DNA of 64,000 nucleotides from a virus. The position numbers were made by a program, and so were the translations under genes. The stretch lies in IMG/VR virus record IMGVR_UViG_3300032288_005197, positions 21,561-85,560 of that record, one strand, 5' to 3'. A model generated the notes under the pieces. The model was not told the DNA's origin, searched no databases, and was given only the letters and a program-made list of their open reading frames with translations. Shown here one piece after another: positions 8,472-17,204 of this stretch (positions within the stretch are counted from its first letter, which is position 1; each line of letters opens with the position of its first letter).

Positions 8472-9739
8472 TCGTAGTTTTAGGAGACGGATTACTTGCA
8501 ACTGAAATAGTCAAACAGACAGGTTGGGCCCAAATCTCTAGAAAAAAGGATGGGTTCGACATCACGGATCTTTCTACTTGGCAAAATCTACTAGACGAAG
8601 CGACTGCTATTGTTAACTGCATTGCCTACACTAATACCTATGACTCTAATAGGGAATTGAATTGGCAAGTTAATGTGGTCGGAGTAAAATCATTAATTGA
8701 TTTTTGCAATCAACGATCTATCAAGCTGATTCACATTTCGACCGATTACGTTTACTCAAATTCAGTAAGACTCGCGTCAGAAACCGATGTTCCAGTTCAT
8801 TTACCTACCTGGTACGGCTACTCTAAATTGGTTGGGGATGCTCTTGTGCAATTAGAGTCAAATGACTATTTGCTGTGTAGAGAATCTCATAAACCGTATC
8901 CATTTCCATACGATAAAGCCTGGAATGATCAATTAACTAGCGGAGATTTTGTAACCACAATCTCACGATTAATAATTGACTTGATCGACAAAGACGCGAA
9001 AGGGCTCTACAATGTTGGCACTCGGTTAAAAACGTGGTACTCATTAACCGTAAACGAATTCAATACTGAACCTATTCCTAGACCAAAACATGCCCCAGCT
9101 GATATTTCAATGAATACTTCAAAGCTCAAGAGCTTCTTATCTCAAATCGATAAAGAAGTTGTCATTGCCGCGTATGATCGAGACTATTCATGGATTAATA
9201 AACTCGATTCAAATGTCAAAAAGACGGTCTATCGAAAAGGCGATCCTGCTCTAAGTAATGAGTTCGAAATCTACCTTCCAAATAATGTCGGAAGAGACGT
9301 TCACACGTTCTTTTATCATATTGTCAACCGATACGATAGCTTATCTGATTTTACGTTTTTTTCACAAGATGACCCTTTCGATCATGTCAATAATTACATT
9401 CATTTAATTAATGGAGTCCCTAGCGATTGGACTACTTGCGCAGTTCTCAAAATCGATGAAATTTGGTTTTTTGATACTTGCTACAAACGTGTCTTAAAGA
9501 CAGATAAATTCGGAAATCCTCACCATACCGGATTGGAATTAGAACCAGTGTGGTCTCGAATATTCTCTGAGCCTTTTCCTGAGAGTCTTGACTTTGTCGC
9601 AGCTGGCCATTTTTGCGCTTCGCGCCAACAGATCCACACTAAACCAAAAGAGTTCTATGAAAAGATTCTTAGAGTTCTAGAGGATGATCCAATTTCTCCA
9701 TGGTGCATTGAACGATTTGAATCTTACATATTCACATAA
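8468..9739 (+). CDS. Fusion of RmlD-like sugar reductase and DUF3431-like domain
   Basis: 423 aa. Residues ~1-210 are a short-chain dehydrogenase/reductase of the dTDP-4-dehydrorhamnose reductase kind: a slightly altered nucleotide loop (GDGLLATEI), HISTDYVYS (~95) and the catalytic YGYSK (~118). Residues ~225-423 match the DUF3431 pattern (VVIAAYDRDYSWI, YRKG, LPNNVGRDVHTFFYHI, DDPFDH), a family linked to glycosyltransferase-like proteins. It is coupled to the RfbH-like gene by a 4-nt overlap, so both probably act on one deoxy sugar. A bidirectional terminator follows. Confidence 0.75.
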   Translation: MIVVLGDGLLATEIVKQTGWAQISRKKDGFDITDLSTWQNLLDEATAIVNCIAYTNTYDSNRELNWQVNVVGVKSLIDFCNQRSIKLIHISTDYVYSNSVRLASETDVPVHLPTWYGYSKLVGDALVQLESNDYLLCRESHKPYPFPYDKAWNDQLTSGDFVTTISRLIIDLIDKDAKGLYNVGTRLKTWYSLTVNEFNTEPIPRPKHAPADISMNTSKLKSFLSQIDKEVVIAAYDRDYSWINKLDSNVKKTVYRKGDPALSNEFEIYLPNNVGRDVHTFFYHIVNRYDSLSDFTFFSQDDPFDHVNNYIHLINGVPSDWTTCAVLKIDEIWFFDTCYKRVLKTDKFGNPHHTGLELEPVWSRIFSEPFPESLDFVAAGHFCASRQQIHTKPKEFYEKILRVLEDDPISPWCIERFESYIFT

Positions 9740-9740
9740 A

Positions 9741-9762
9741 AAAAGCTCCCTTTGGAGCTTTT
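9741..9762. terminator. Bidirectional terminator between convergent genes
   Basis: A 9-bp perfect stem (AAAAGCTCC/GGAGCTTTT) with A/T runs on both sides, placed between the stop of the + gene at 9739 and the stop of the - gene at 9767. Confidence 0.85.
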
Positions 9763-9766
9763 TCTT

Positions 9767-11635
9767 TTAATCTTCAATTTGTATTATTGGTTCTGGGTAG
9801 GATTCATTAGGTTCATCAGCCGTCACATTAGAATGATTAATACTTTCAGTTATTGATTCCATTAAATCCTTATTTAGATTATAAAATTCTGAATGGACTG
9901 ATGACGGGGTGTATTCCTTGTAGGTACCGTAATTCTTTTCTTTTATTGAGTTTAAGATTGTTTCCGATACTAAATCGTTTGGAATTTCAATTAGCTTAGT
10001 ATCTCTCTTAATGTTCAAGTTTCGTGATCTCTTTTTTGCTAATTCTAATTGTAGAGCAAGGTCCTTTATTCTGCTAGGTTCTGCTGCTATTGATAGCGGT
10101 TCGTACTGGGGTTTAATTGACTTAAGAATGCTTTCGATATTTCCATCGCTAATTACTACATGTCCTGTAATATTTTGAGTATCACTTGCTGCTAATTTAT
10201 TAAGAGCATTAGCTAATGTTTCCTTTTTAAACGGAAACCTTTTAGTTTGCTTTCCTGGATGAATACACACAAGCAAAGTGGGTACTCCAGTTTTTTCATT
10301 TAAGGTCTTTGCGGTTTTGATATGGCCTTTATGAATTGGTTGAAATTCAGATACCAATAAATTTACTTTTTTAACTTTGCGTTGCTCGTCTTGCTGTAAA
10401 TCATAGGTTTCAAAATAACCTGGGGATTTTTCATCTCCAACAAACTCATTAAACGAAGGAAAATAATTCTCGTATAGTTTTTCGCCCATTGCAACCTGAT
10501 TTAATTTTTCAATTTGAGAAATCAGGTTAGCTTTCATTGAGTCAGTGAACAGTGGAGAATTTATTTTAATTTTCTTTTTACGAAAGGTATTAATAAAAAC
10601 TCTGTATATTTCTTTGTAGTTCGGATTCTCTTGAATTATGGGTATAAGAATAGGATCGTTTATTAGATCAGTATTAATGTCAAATTCTTCACGTTTCAAG
10701 AATTCTGGCACCTGGATGTCAAGATCACTATACTTGTCTCCGTATTCATGGATGAACTCTACGAATAGATGATTAAGTAAAGATACAAATCTCTCTTCGA
10801 CGGTTTCTCCAGAAATGGTGAATGATCTTAGGTCAGAAAGTCGATAGCTCTCAATGAAATTCATCAAGTCGCTCACAATTATCCAAATGTAATCGTCGCT
10901 TTTTTTACCAACTTGAGGTTTAGGCAAGTTCTTTGAATTATCGTAAAATACCGGATCAACCAATTTTGCCAATACTGCAGAATCGTCAATTGAAGGTCCG
11001 TCGTCGTAGAATCTAAACACAACTTCGTCAATTGAACGCTCGTCAACCGGATTTTGAGAATTTTCATCAATGGTTGGGCTGAGTATTGATATGAGATGCT
11101 TAGTAAATGATTCAGTCTTGAACTTCTCTGATAACTTTTCCAAAGGGGTAAAAATGAATTCTTGGATCTTTACTTGTTGATCTTCAGAAAGCTTTCCTTG
11201 AAAAAGAATTGCTGGTTGATTAACGTTGAACGCTCCTGCCCATTTATTAAGTTCTTCTCTGTCGTGAATTACGCTAGAGGTTTGATAATTCTCATCTAAC
11301 ACCTTTATGTGACTTATCGTTAGCGGGGTCGCTCTGCCTGGAGCATAGTCAAATCCAAACACGTAGTTTTCAGGTAATGATTTTATTGCATCAATCCCAA
11401 GGCTCTCAAAATGTTTAACGCCTGGTTCATAGTACTTACTAAGAACTCGGTCGATGTAACTAATTTTGCTGTCCTTTTTAAAGAAGTTAAATTTATCTGT
11501 GCTCGCATCTCTTTTGACGCCAAAATACGCGCCTTCTATTTTTTCGTTAATGATGACGGTTTTATTAAGAAGATTCTCCAAGAACTCCTTGCCACGTTTT
11601 TCATAAACGTCTCGTAAATGTGATAGTCCTGCCAT
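9767..11635 (-). CDS. Fusion: ligase-type nucleotidyltransferase domain + NMNAT-like domain
   Basis: 622 aa. Near the N-terminus EKIEGAYFGVKR (~31-42) fits motif I (K-x-[DE]-G) of the covalent nucleotidyltransferase (DNA/RNA ligase) superfamily, and YVFGFDYAPGR (~92) fits the next strand. A helical middle follows. Residues ~420-580 hold a cytidylyltransferase/NMNAT fold with EFQPIHKGHIKTAK (the HxGH signature). Possible roles are RNA end sealing plus NAD or nucleotide transfer; the exact reaction is not clear. A tag-like SFNEFVGDE lies near 390 and may be chance. A late-type box abuts its ATG, so expression is probably late. Confidence 0.6.
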   Translation of the reverse strand: MAGLSHLRDVYEKRGKEFLENLLNKTVIINEKIEGAYFGVKRDASTDKFNFFKKDSKISYIDRVLSKYYEPGVKHFESLGIDAIKSLPENYVFGFDYAPGRATPLTISHIKVLDENYQTSSVIHDREELNKWAGAFNVNQPAILFQGKLSEDQQVKIQEFIFTPLEKLSEKFKTESFTKHLISILSPTIDENSQNPVDERSIDEVVFRFYDDGPSIDDSAVLAKLVDPVFYDNSKNLPKPQVGKKSDDYIWIIVSDLMNFIESYRLSDLRSFTISGETVEERFVSLLNHLFVEFIHEYGDKYSDLDIQVPEFLKREEFDINTDLINDPILIPIIQENPNYKEIYRVFINTFRKKKIKINSPLFTDSMKANLISQIEKLNQVAMGEKLYENYFPSFNEFVGDEKSPGYFETYDLQQDEQRKVKKVNLLVSEFQPIHKGHIKTAKTLNEKTGVPTLLVCIHPGKQTKRFPFKKETLANALNKLAASDTQNITGHVVISDGNIESILKSIKPQYEPLSIAAEPSRIKDLALQLELAKKRSRNLNIKRDTKLIEIPNDLVSETILNSIKEKNYGTYKEYTPSSVHSEFYNLNKDLMESITESINHSNVTADEPNESYPEPIIQIED

Positions 11636-11640
11636 ATTGG

Positions 11641-11649
11641 TTATTTATT
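11641..11649 (-). promoter_or_regulatory. T4-late-type promoter box abutting a start codon
   Basis: Minus-strand TAATAAATAA, followed by CCAAT and the ATG at 11635. Another case of the 5-nt spacing that predicts a leaderless mRNA. It overlaps the end of the upstream kinase gene. Confidence 0.5.
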
Positions 11650-12249
11650 AGGCTCAATGCCCAATAGCCTGCAGCATTCGTTATTAAATGAAACGACTGA
11701 GGCTTGATCAAATTGATTGAAAACAAAGCTCAGGCCATTATTTTTATCTGAGTCTGCTAGATTTTTTAATCCGGACTCAATCAATGTTGCCATTAACTGC
11801 TGTTCTTCAATTGTTGAATGCTTGCCATCCCAAGTATCTTTGACTCTGTGAGAATCACCGGTTTGACCAGCAACTGAAACAACAAGAGTCTTTGAATTCT
11901 TATAGAGATCAGAGCTTATGAGTTTAAGAAACTCTAGCTCAGCTTGACTTCGGCCCAATCGCTTTCTTAGTATTGCCCAAGTATACGCAGATATGATAGC
12001 CCTATCGAATATCCAAATCTTGTCCTTGTATTCGGGCCTCAAGTTCATTTCCATGATGGTCATGATATTTCCTAGGCTAAAGTAGTGCAGTGCTGGAGTT
12101 TCATCAAGATCGACGAGATCGAGAGCCTTTACGTGATTTGCAAAATAAAACTTGTAATACTCGATTCTTGGATCCTTGTGATTCTCAAGGAATTGATTAA
12201 TTAAAAACGTTTTGCCAGAGTGTCTGGCTCCTTCTACGAATAGTATCAT
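11641..12249 (-). CDS. P-loop nucleotide/nucleoside kinase-like protein
   Basis: 202 aa from the ATG at 12249, which overlaps the upstream stop as ATGA. I prefer it to an in-frame start 57 nt further out because the core begins at once: MILFVEGARHSGKTFL (Walker A, GxxxSGKT). IWIFDRAIIS (~95) with a DR motif, and an Arg-rich lid (RKRLGR), resemble thymidylate or deoxynucleoside kinases. It lies directly after a HAD phosphatase and before the ligase-like fusion, so an RNA or nucleotide repair role is possible. Confidence 0.65.
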   Translation of the reverse strand: MILFVEGARHSGKTFLINQFLENHKDPRIEYYKFYFANHVKALDLVDLDETPALHYFSLGNIMTIMEMNLRPEYKDKIWIFDRAIISAYTWAILRKRLGRSQAELEFLKLISSDLYKNSKTLVVSVAGQTGDSHRVKDTWDGKHSTIEEQQLMATLIESGLKNLADSDKNNGLSFVFNQFDQASVVSFNNECCRLLGIEPNK

Positions 12250-12776
12250 AATAATTTTAATCTTTCTGCTTCTGAAAATTCTTCCAGGGATCTTGCCGAA
12301 TCCCAATCTATTTTAATGACTCTGCTTTTGTCGACAAAAACGAAATCGACTTTACAATTAAGCCCAATATCTAAAAAGTAGGAGGTGTACTTGATGATTT
12401 CCCAAAGAGAATCCTCAAATACGGTAATTGAATCAGCGCCAGTAGTTCTTATTAGCTCAATAACGGTCTCAGCTTTATCGCTTTCTCTTCCCAAGAAATA
12501 AGTTTTGTCGAACCTAATATTATACTCAGAAAGTAGATCTAGAACCGCAGATTCGCAGGCTTTAACTCGATGAGTTATCAAGTAGTTAAGACAATCGTCT
12601 CCAGTTCTTTCAATTGTGTTTGCAATTCCCCTAATGTTGAATTTCTTTGACAAAGATTCTGGCGAATCGAACCATTGATAAGGTTCCATACCCGTTGCTT
12701 CGCTACAAGTGTATCCTGGCACCCTAAATAATGTCTCGTCAAAATCAAATATGTTAATATGTGGTCCGTTTTCCAT
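12246..12776 (-). CDS. HAD phosphatase, RNA-repair (Swiss-army-knife) type
   Basis: 176 aa. HAD motif I INIFDFDETLF (~8-18), motif II threonine in LITHR (~67), and a late acidic pair FEDSLWE (~123). The layout resembles the HAD domains found in multi-domain RNA-repair proteins and the 3'-phosphatase half of T4 polynucleotide kinase. It is coupled to a P-loop kinase by ATGA and sits just upstream of a ligase-like protein, i.e. phosphatase, kinase and ligase in a row. Substrate not proven. Confidence 0.65.
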   Translation of the reverse strand: MENGPHINIFDFDETLFRVPGYTCSEATGMEPYQWFDSPESLSKKFNIRGIANTIERTGDDCLNYLITHRVKACESAVLDLLSEYNIRFDKTYFLGRESDKAETVIELIRTTGADSITVFEDSLWEIIKYTSYFLDIGLNCKVDFVFVDKSRVIKIDWDSARSLEEFSEAERLKLL

Positions 12777-12789
12777 ACGATATTTTACT

Positions 12790-12798
12790 GATAAATAA
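12790..12798 (+). promoter_or_regulatory. T4-late-type promoter box (+)
   Basis: GATAAATAA on the + strand, 29 nt before the ATG at 12828. Confidence 0.4.
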
Positions 12799-12813
12799 CC
12801 TAGTAGTTTTATC

Positions 12814-12821
12814 TAATATAC
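12814..12821 (-). promoter_or_regulatory. GTATATTA box (-), possible promoter of the HAD/kinase genes
   Basis: Minus-strand GTATATTA in the divergent gap, ~38 nt upstream of the start at 12776. It belongs to the second promoter-like class in this window. Confidence 0.35.
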
Positions 12822-12827
12822 CAAATA

Positions 12828-13295
12828 ATGAACAGAGTACTAAGACACACACGCGAACACATGGGCAACCGCTATCACCTGGTTAGGGAATGCGTGCAGG
12901 CTCAAAAACCTTTCGCGATCTATAATTTCACGAATTCTAAGCAATACAACCAATTTCTTTACGATTTGGACAACTACGGTAAGCTTAATTACGTTTTGCA
13001 GACCATTACATCAGTTGACATGTCCAATCGAGCTAGAAGAGTTTTTCCAAGCATTTTTGTAACAAATGAGGGAACTGAAGTTAACCTAGATCAATTCAAA
13101 GAAATGGTCAAGGGCTCAATCAAGCACTACAACTTAGACTCTATCGTATGCCTATATGACGGAGCTGTATCAGTTTTCTACAAGAACGGAGAACACCATG
13201 AAATCGGAAGTTCTCTGTACGCAAGTAGTAGCATTCAGGAATTCAATAGCGATTTCTATCAAATTGAGGGCATCTATTATTGTTTTATCAGATAA
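12828..13295 (+). CDS. Unknown protein upstream of recombination genes
   Basis: 155 aa, soluble, with no recognised motif. It starts without a Shine-Dalgarno in an AT-rich context (ACCAAATAATG), as usual here. It precedes the UvsY-like and UvsW genes with a 32-nt gap and may be co-transcribed with them. Confidence 0.7.
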   Translation: MNRVLRHTREHMGNRYHLVRECVQAQKPFAIYNFTNSKQYNQFLYDLDNYGKLNYVLQTITSVDMSNRARRVFPSIFVTNEGTEVNLDQFKEMVKGSIKHYNLDSIVCLYDGAVSVFYKNGEHHEIGSSLYASSSIQEFNSDFYQIEGIYYCFIR

Positions 13296-13327
13296 AACTT
13301 CGGTCAATATCTTGATAAAATATAAAG

Positions 13328-13768
13328 ATGGAAGAAACTACTCAAAAAAGAACGATTGCCGAAGTATTTAGAGATAAGCGAGAGCTCTTCTCCGGCGAAA
13401 TCTATACAGGAATCAAGTTACTTGAAAACGTACGTAAGATTCCAGAAGCCCAGGTCACTTTCCTGAGCTTGAGACAGAGAATGTTGGAAGAAAACCACAC
13501 TCTAATCGAACACTTTACTCAATTGAAAAAGACCTATCGTGAGAAAAAGGGAGAAGAGTGGATTGATGCTTCAAAAAGTCATCAAGTTCGATACAATTCC
13601 AATGAAAAGAATACAATAGTCGACGGTAAAACTGCCTCAATCAAGGAAAAACTTGAACAGGTTGAAAATCAAATAGGGTTCTATGCAGAATCAATCAAAA
13701 CAATAGACGCAGTACTGTTTGGGATTAAAACTCGTCTAGACGTTCAAAAGCTCCTTGACGGACATTAA
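13328..13768 (+). CDS. uvsY: UvsY-like recombination mediator (tentative)
   Basis: 146 aa, helical and charged. The spacing of a basic central Tyr/Lys segment (KKTYREKKGEE, VRYNSNEKNTI) and a C-terminal helix pair (YAESIKTIDAVLFGIKTRLDVQKLL) parallels T4 UvsY, and in T4 uvsY lies close to uvsW. Similarity is weak by eye. UvsY helps load UvsX onto single-stranded DNA covered by gp32. It could instead be an unrelated small helical protein. Confidence 0.4.
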   Translation: MEETTQKRTIAEVFRDKRELFSGEIYTGIKLLENVRKIPEAQVTFLSLRQRMLEENHTLIEHFTQLKKTYREKKGEEWIDASKSHQVRYNSNEKNTIVDGKTASIKEKLEQVENQIGFYAESIKTIDAVLFGIKTRLDVQKLLDGH

Positions 13769-13784
13769 AATTACTGATACTTGA

Positions 13785-15317
13785 TTGTTAACATTTAAAG
13801 TCACAGAGGACAGACGTCATCTACAATTAGTCTCTCACGACCTAAAGGGCGAGCTCAAGGACCTGCAGCTTTATTTTAGAAAGAGGCAAAAGGGCTATCA
13901 TTTCAATAAGCTTTATAAAAGAAAACTTTGGGACGGCTTTGACAAATTCATTGATCCTGAACTAAAAATAGGGGTCGGTTTGTGGAAAGAGGTCATTAAT
14001 TTCGGCAAGAAATACGATTATGAGATCAATATTGAGGGCCTTGAGGATCTACTTAACCTAAAATTCACCAAGGAGCAGCTTGACAAATTTGCTTCAGTTT
14101 TACTAGATGGAACTGGAATTGACATGCGCGACTATCAGTTAGAAGCAGCCCATCGTGCTCTAAAATACAAGTTCTGTTCTCAAGAACTTGCAACATCCGC
14201 CGGTAAAACCTTGATTCTCTATATTTACCTCTCGTTTTTGAAACGTAAGGGCATCATTACTACTGACAAGAAAGCCTTGATTGTTGTTCCAAACATTTCG
14301 TTAGTCGGTCAGACCGCTGAGAAATTCGAAAAGGATTATGCGACAGGTTTAATCAACTACAATGTGCTCTCTATTGGAGGAACGAATAAGTATTCTGACA
14401 AGAAATTCGATGAGGCCGACTTAATCATATCGACTTATCAGAGTTTAAAGAACAAGGATGCTGAATTCTTCAAGAAGTTTTCAGTTTTGTGTATTGATGA
14501 ATGTCACACGAGCCGAGGCGACTCAATCAAGAACATTTTACTTTCATCAACTAACGTAGAATATAAATTGGGCTTATCTGGTACAATCAAAATCGAGGAG
14601 CAATACTCGGATTTCTTCAAGATTCAAGAATACTTGGGGCCGCTAAGCATGACCCTAAAGTCAAGCTTCTTAATCGATCAGCAACACTCTCCTAACGTCT
14701 ATATTAAAATGATTAACCTACAGTATCCAGATAGCGAACCTTTCGTTAATCAATACAAAGCTTTGCGAGAATCAGGTCAAGCAGGTAAACAGTTATTTGA
14801 TGCTGAGCGAGCTTTCATTGTGAGTTATGAACCTAGAGTTCAATTCATCTCTCAATTCGTTAGGAAACTTGGAGGAAATACGCTAATCCTATTCATTAAT
14901 GTTAAGGATCAATACGGCCAGCGTATTTGCGATAAGATTAGGGAATGGAATGACCATGCGTATTACATCGACGGTGGAGTGGATGGAGACGACCGTGCTG
15001 ACTACAAGGAGGCAATGGAACGTGAGGAAGGAGCCGTCATTGTGGCAAGTTACGGAACGTTCTCAACTGGAATCGACCTCAAGAAGGTCAATAATATAAT
15101 ATTCGCTGAAAGTTATAAATCTGAAATCACGATCCGTCAATCGATAGGTCGTGGAATGCGTAAGCTTGCTGGAAAGCATGAAGTCACGGTGTACGATCTA
15201 ATTGACGATCTTGACGGATACATCGTGAAACACGGAAAAGTCCGCGAAGCAATTTATCTTAAGGAAAAATTCATTGTGTCAAAACACAGTTACGATCTAA
15301 GTAAGCTTAAGGGTTAA
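13785..15317 (+). CDS. uvsW: UvsW-like superfamily 2 helicase
   Basis: 510 aa, as in T4 UvsW. A small N-terminal domain (~1-105) precedes the helicase core: RDYQLEAAHRAL (Q motif, ~112), ATSAGKTLI (Walker A, ~135), LCIDECHTSRG (DECH box, ~236), SGTI (motif III) and QSIGRGMRK (motif VI, ~452). UvsW remodels forks and R-loops and helps switch from origin- to recombination-dependent replication. The start must be the TTG at 13785 or later, since TGA lies directly before it in frame. The 3' end overlaps the convergent gene by 11 nt with no visible terminator. Confidence 0.85.
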   Translation: MLTFKVTEDRRHLQLVSHDLKGELKDLQLYFRKRQKGYHFNKLYKRKLWDGFDKFIDPELKIGVGLWKEVINFGKKYDYEINIEGLEDLLNLKFTKEQLDKFASVLLDGTGIDMRDYQLEAAHRALKYKFCSQELATSAGKTLILYIYLSFLKRKGIITTDKKALIVVPNISLVGQTAEKFEKDYATGLINYNVLSIGGTNKYSDKKFDEADLIISTYQSLKNKDAEFFKKFSVLCIDECHTSRGDSIKNILLSSTNVEYKLGLSGTIKIEEQYSDFFKIQEYLGPLSMTLKSSFLIDQQHSPNVYIKMINLQYPDSEPFVNQYKALRESGQAGKQLFDAERAFIVSYEPRVQFISQFVRKLGGNTLILFINVKDQYGQRICDKIREWNDHAYYIDGGVDGDDRADYKEAMEREEGAVIVASYGTFSTGIDLKKVNNIIFAESYKSEITIRQSIGRGMRKLAGKHEVTVYDLIDDLDGYIVKHGKVREAIYLKEKFIVSKHSYDLSKLKG

Positions 15318-16035
15318 CTAGCTTTATCGTAAAGTCACGAGCATCTCCGAATTCAGAAGAAGACCAGGTGCTAACGTAAACGTCCAACTTTCCTACCTTG
15401 ATGGGGTTTTGTTCAAAACCTTCTCCCCAACCGTCAGAGTATTGACCGGATAACCATTCTTTCATTTCTTCAACTGACAAATCCGATGTTGCGTTAACCT
15501 CAACTCTAAACATTCCGTCATCGGTTACCTCAACCGCTTTGATTGACTCAACTCCTGGAATTTCACAAAACTGAACAAGATCAGTCTCATTGAAATCTTC
15601 AATCATTTCATCAGCTATATCAGCTGGATCAATACTGGTGTATTGAAGAGGTTGCGGACGATTGCTAGATTGACGACTCATGCTCTGAATTTCGCTCCAA
15701 ACATCATCAAAGAATTCATCATCAGTTATTTCTTCATCTTGAAATTGTTTGTATTGCCATTCGAACTCTGCTTCATACCCAATTTCTCCCATTGCTTGCA
15801 TGAATTGGTTCGGATCTCCCCATTGCATTGCATTTTCAGCGTATGCCTCAATGTCTTCTCTAATATAGATTGGCGATTCAAATATGAACGCGTGAGTTGT
15901 TGGAAAACCCATTGTCCCAAGTTCACGAGTTGAAGTATCATCCATCGTGGGAGTGTCAGTTTCAGAATTACGATCAAAATCGAATTCTAACTGTTTTTCA
16001 GTTGTGAACTGTTCGAATAGTTTAATGTGTTTCAT
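15307..16035 (-). CDS. Tagged acidic protein, MGF-motif family
   Basis: 242 aa, very acidic. N-terminus MKHIKLFEQFTTEK fits the internal-head-protein tag (FxxF-x-x-E), almost identical in style to MKYIKLFEDFED at 43416-43988. TRELGTMGFPT (~36) echoes the MGF motif of other tagged proteins. The C-terminal third looks like a small alpha/beta domain. It ends inside the uvsW tail (11-nt overlap). Function unknown. Confidence 0.75.
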   Translation of the reverse strand: MKHIKLFEQFTTEKQLEFDFDRNSETDTPTMDDTSTRELGTMGFPTTHAFIFESPIYIREDIEAYAENAMQWGDPNQFMQAMGEIGYEAEFEWQYKQFQDEEITDDEFFDDVWSEIQSMSRQSSNRPQPLQYTSIDPADIADEMIEDFNETDLVQFCEIPGVESIKAVEVTDDGMFRVEVNATSDLSVEEMKEWLSGQYSDGWGEGFEQNPIKVGKLDVYVSTWSSSEFGDARDFTIKLVNP

Positions 16036-16051
16036 TTATCTTTGCTTTATT

Positions 16052-16813
16052 TTATGAGTAAATATCGGTAATCCAATCATAGAAAAGATCTTCAGCCTTT
16101 TCTCTAAATCTTTCAATTTCTTCTGTTATGACTGCCAGGTCTTCCTTGATTTCAGTAAGTTCAGCGAGTTCCTTATTGACCCAGTTTAGCAAGTCTTGCC
16201 TAGATTTCATTGCCTCTTGACCATTCTCAAGCTCATCAGCGCTAATCAAGCCCATATCGGCAAGCTCCTTAATGTCTGGATTGCTCACCAAATTCTTAAT
16301 TAGTTCAAGATCAGAATCGCCGTTGATGTAGTTCAAATAGTCTTCTATTTGATAACTTGCATCGTCTTCAATATTATCATGAGTCGCTTCAGGGTAAATT
16401 AACAACCAACCTCCGCTCTTACCGCCTGCTCCAACATCTTTTATCCATGAAAATGATTGTTTGTAGTCTTCAGCGTGCACTTCGTAAGTTCCTTCCATGT
16501 ATCTAGCCCAGTCTTCATACATCATTTCATCATTAACATCCTCCAAGTCGTCTTCTCCTCTTGCTCGTGCCCATTTCGCTAAGTCTGGGTATTCATGAAT
16601 TTTCATGTTCAACGCGTAGTGAGCTCTACCGCCCTCTCTTTCATACCAGTACTTGTTCTCCAGATCATTCAGCGCATTAGATAGTTCTTCTAATTTACCA
16701 ATGACTTCAGTATCTTGCAGTTGATCTAACTTATTTAAGTAATACGAGCCAACATCTCGATTCGCTCTTTCCAATATGAATTGTGAAAACGTAAATATTC
16801 TATTACCTAGCAT
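16052..16813 (-). CDS. Tagged protein with C-terminal coiled coil
   Basis: 253 aa, acidic. Residues ~6-16 (IFTFSQFILERAN) carry the tag with I-L-E. A helical body contains ELADMGLIS near 192, similar to the MG[FIL] motif of other tagged proteins. The C-terminal ~45 residues are a likely coiled coil. The start overlaps the upstream gene by 11 nt. Probably packaged in the head. No enzyme motif seen. Confidence 0.75.
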   Translation of the reverse strand: MLGNRIFTFSQFILERANRDVGSYYLNKLDQLQDTEVIGKLEELSNALNDLENKYWYEREGGRAHYALNMKIHEYPDLAKWARARGEDDLEDVNDEMMYEDWARYMEGTYEVHAEDYKQSFSWIKDVGAGGKSGGWLLIYPEATHDNIEDDASYQIEDYLNYINGDSDLELIKNLVSNPDIKELADMGLISADELENGQEAMKSRQDLLNWVNKELAELTEIKEDLAVITEEIERFREKAEDLFYDWITDIYS

Positions 16814-17204
16814 TCCTCGCTTTACTTATTTCAATCGCCTGTAATTGCTTTACTGCTTTTTTACGGCTTGAGTGAGTTCCCAATACCTTGGTCCCCTTTT
16901 TGTTCTTTACTTCCCATTTATCTCCGTGCTTAACGATTTTTTCGTTCATCTCGCTAAACTCTGAAAAACTATGAACCTTATTTTCCTGAATCGCTAATTC
17001 CAGCTGTTTGACCTGTGCAACCGCGACTGGTTCTGATTCGGTACCGCAATTGCCAAAGGCAGCTGCGCAGGTTTCAACTTTTTTGACTATCTCGGCTACC
17101 TTATCTTTAATAACCTCAAGCTTTTGAACTTGAACTGTCGTTAATTCAGTCGTATTTTCTTCGATCATGTACAGATACTCAAGAAACTGGTCAATTTTTT
17201 CCAT
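16803..17204 (-). CDS. Coiled-coil protein with basic C-terminal module
   Basis: 133 aa. The N-terminal ~60 residues are helical and end with two Cys. A tag-like HSFSEFSEMNEKI lies at ~78-90, followed by HGDKWEVKNKKGTKVLG and a Lys/Arg-rich helix, a short module I recall from other phage proteins. It is a candidate head-associated protein by context: both neighbours downstream carry the tag. Confidence 0.65.
   Translation of the reverse strand: MEKIDQFLEYLYMIEENTTELTTVQVQKLEVIKDKVAEIVKKVETCAAAFGNCGTESEPVAVAQVKQLELAIQENKVHSFSEFSEMNEKIVKHGDKWEVKNKKGTKVLGTHSSRKKAVKQLQAIEISKARNAR

Noticed and set aside
9767-11635. Counting the tag-like SFNEFVGDE near residue 390 as a head-packaging tag
   Set aside because: It is in the middle of a likely two-domain enzyme and lacks a good cleavage site; not counted in the tag family.
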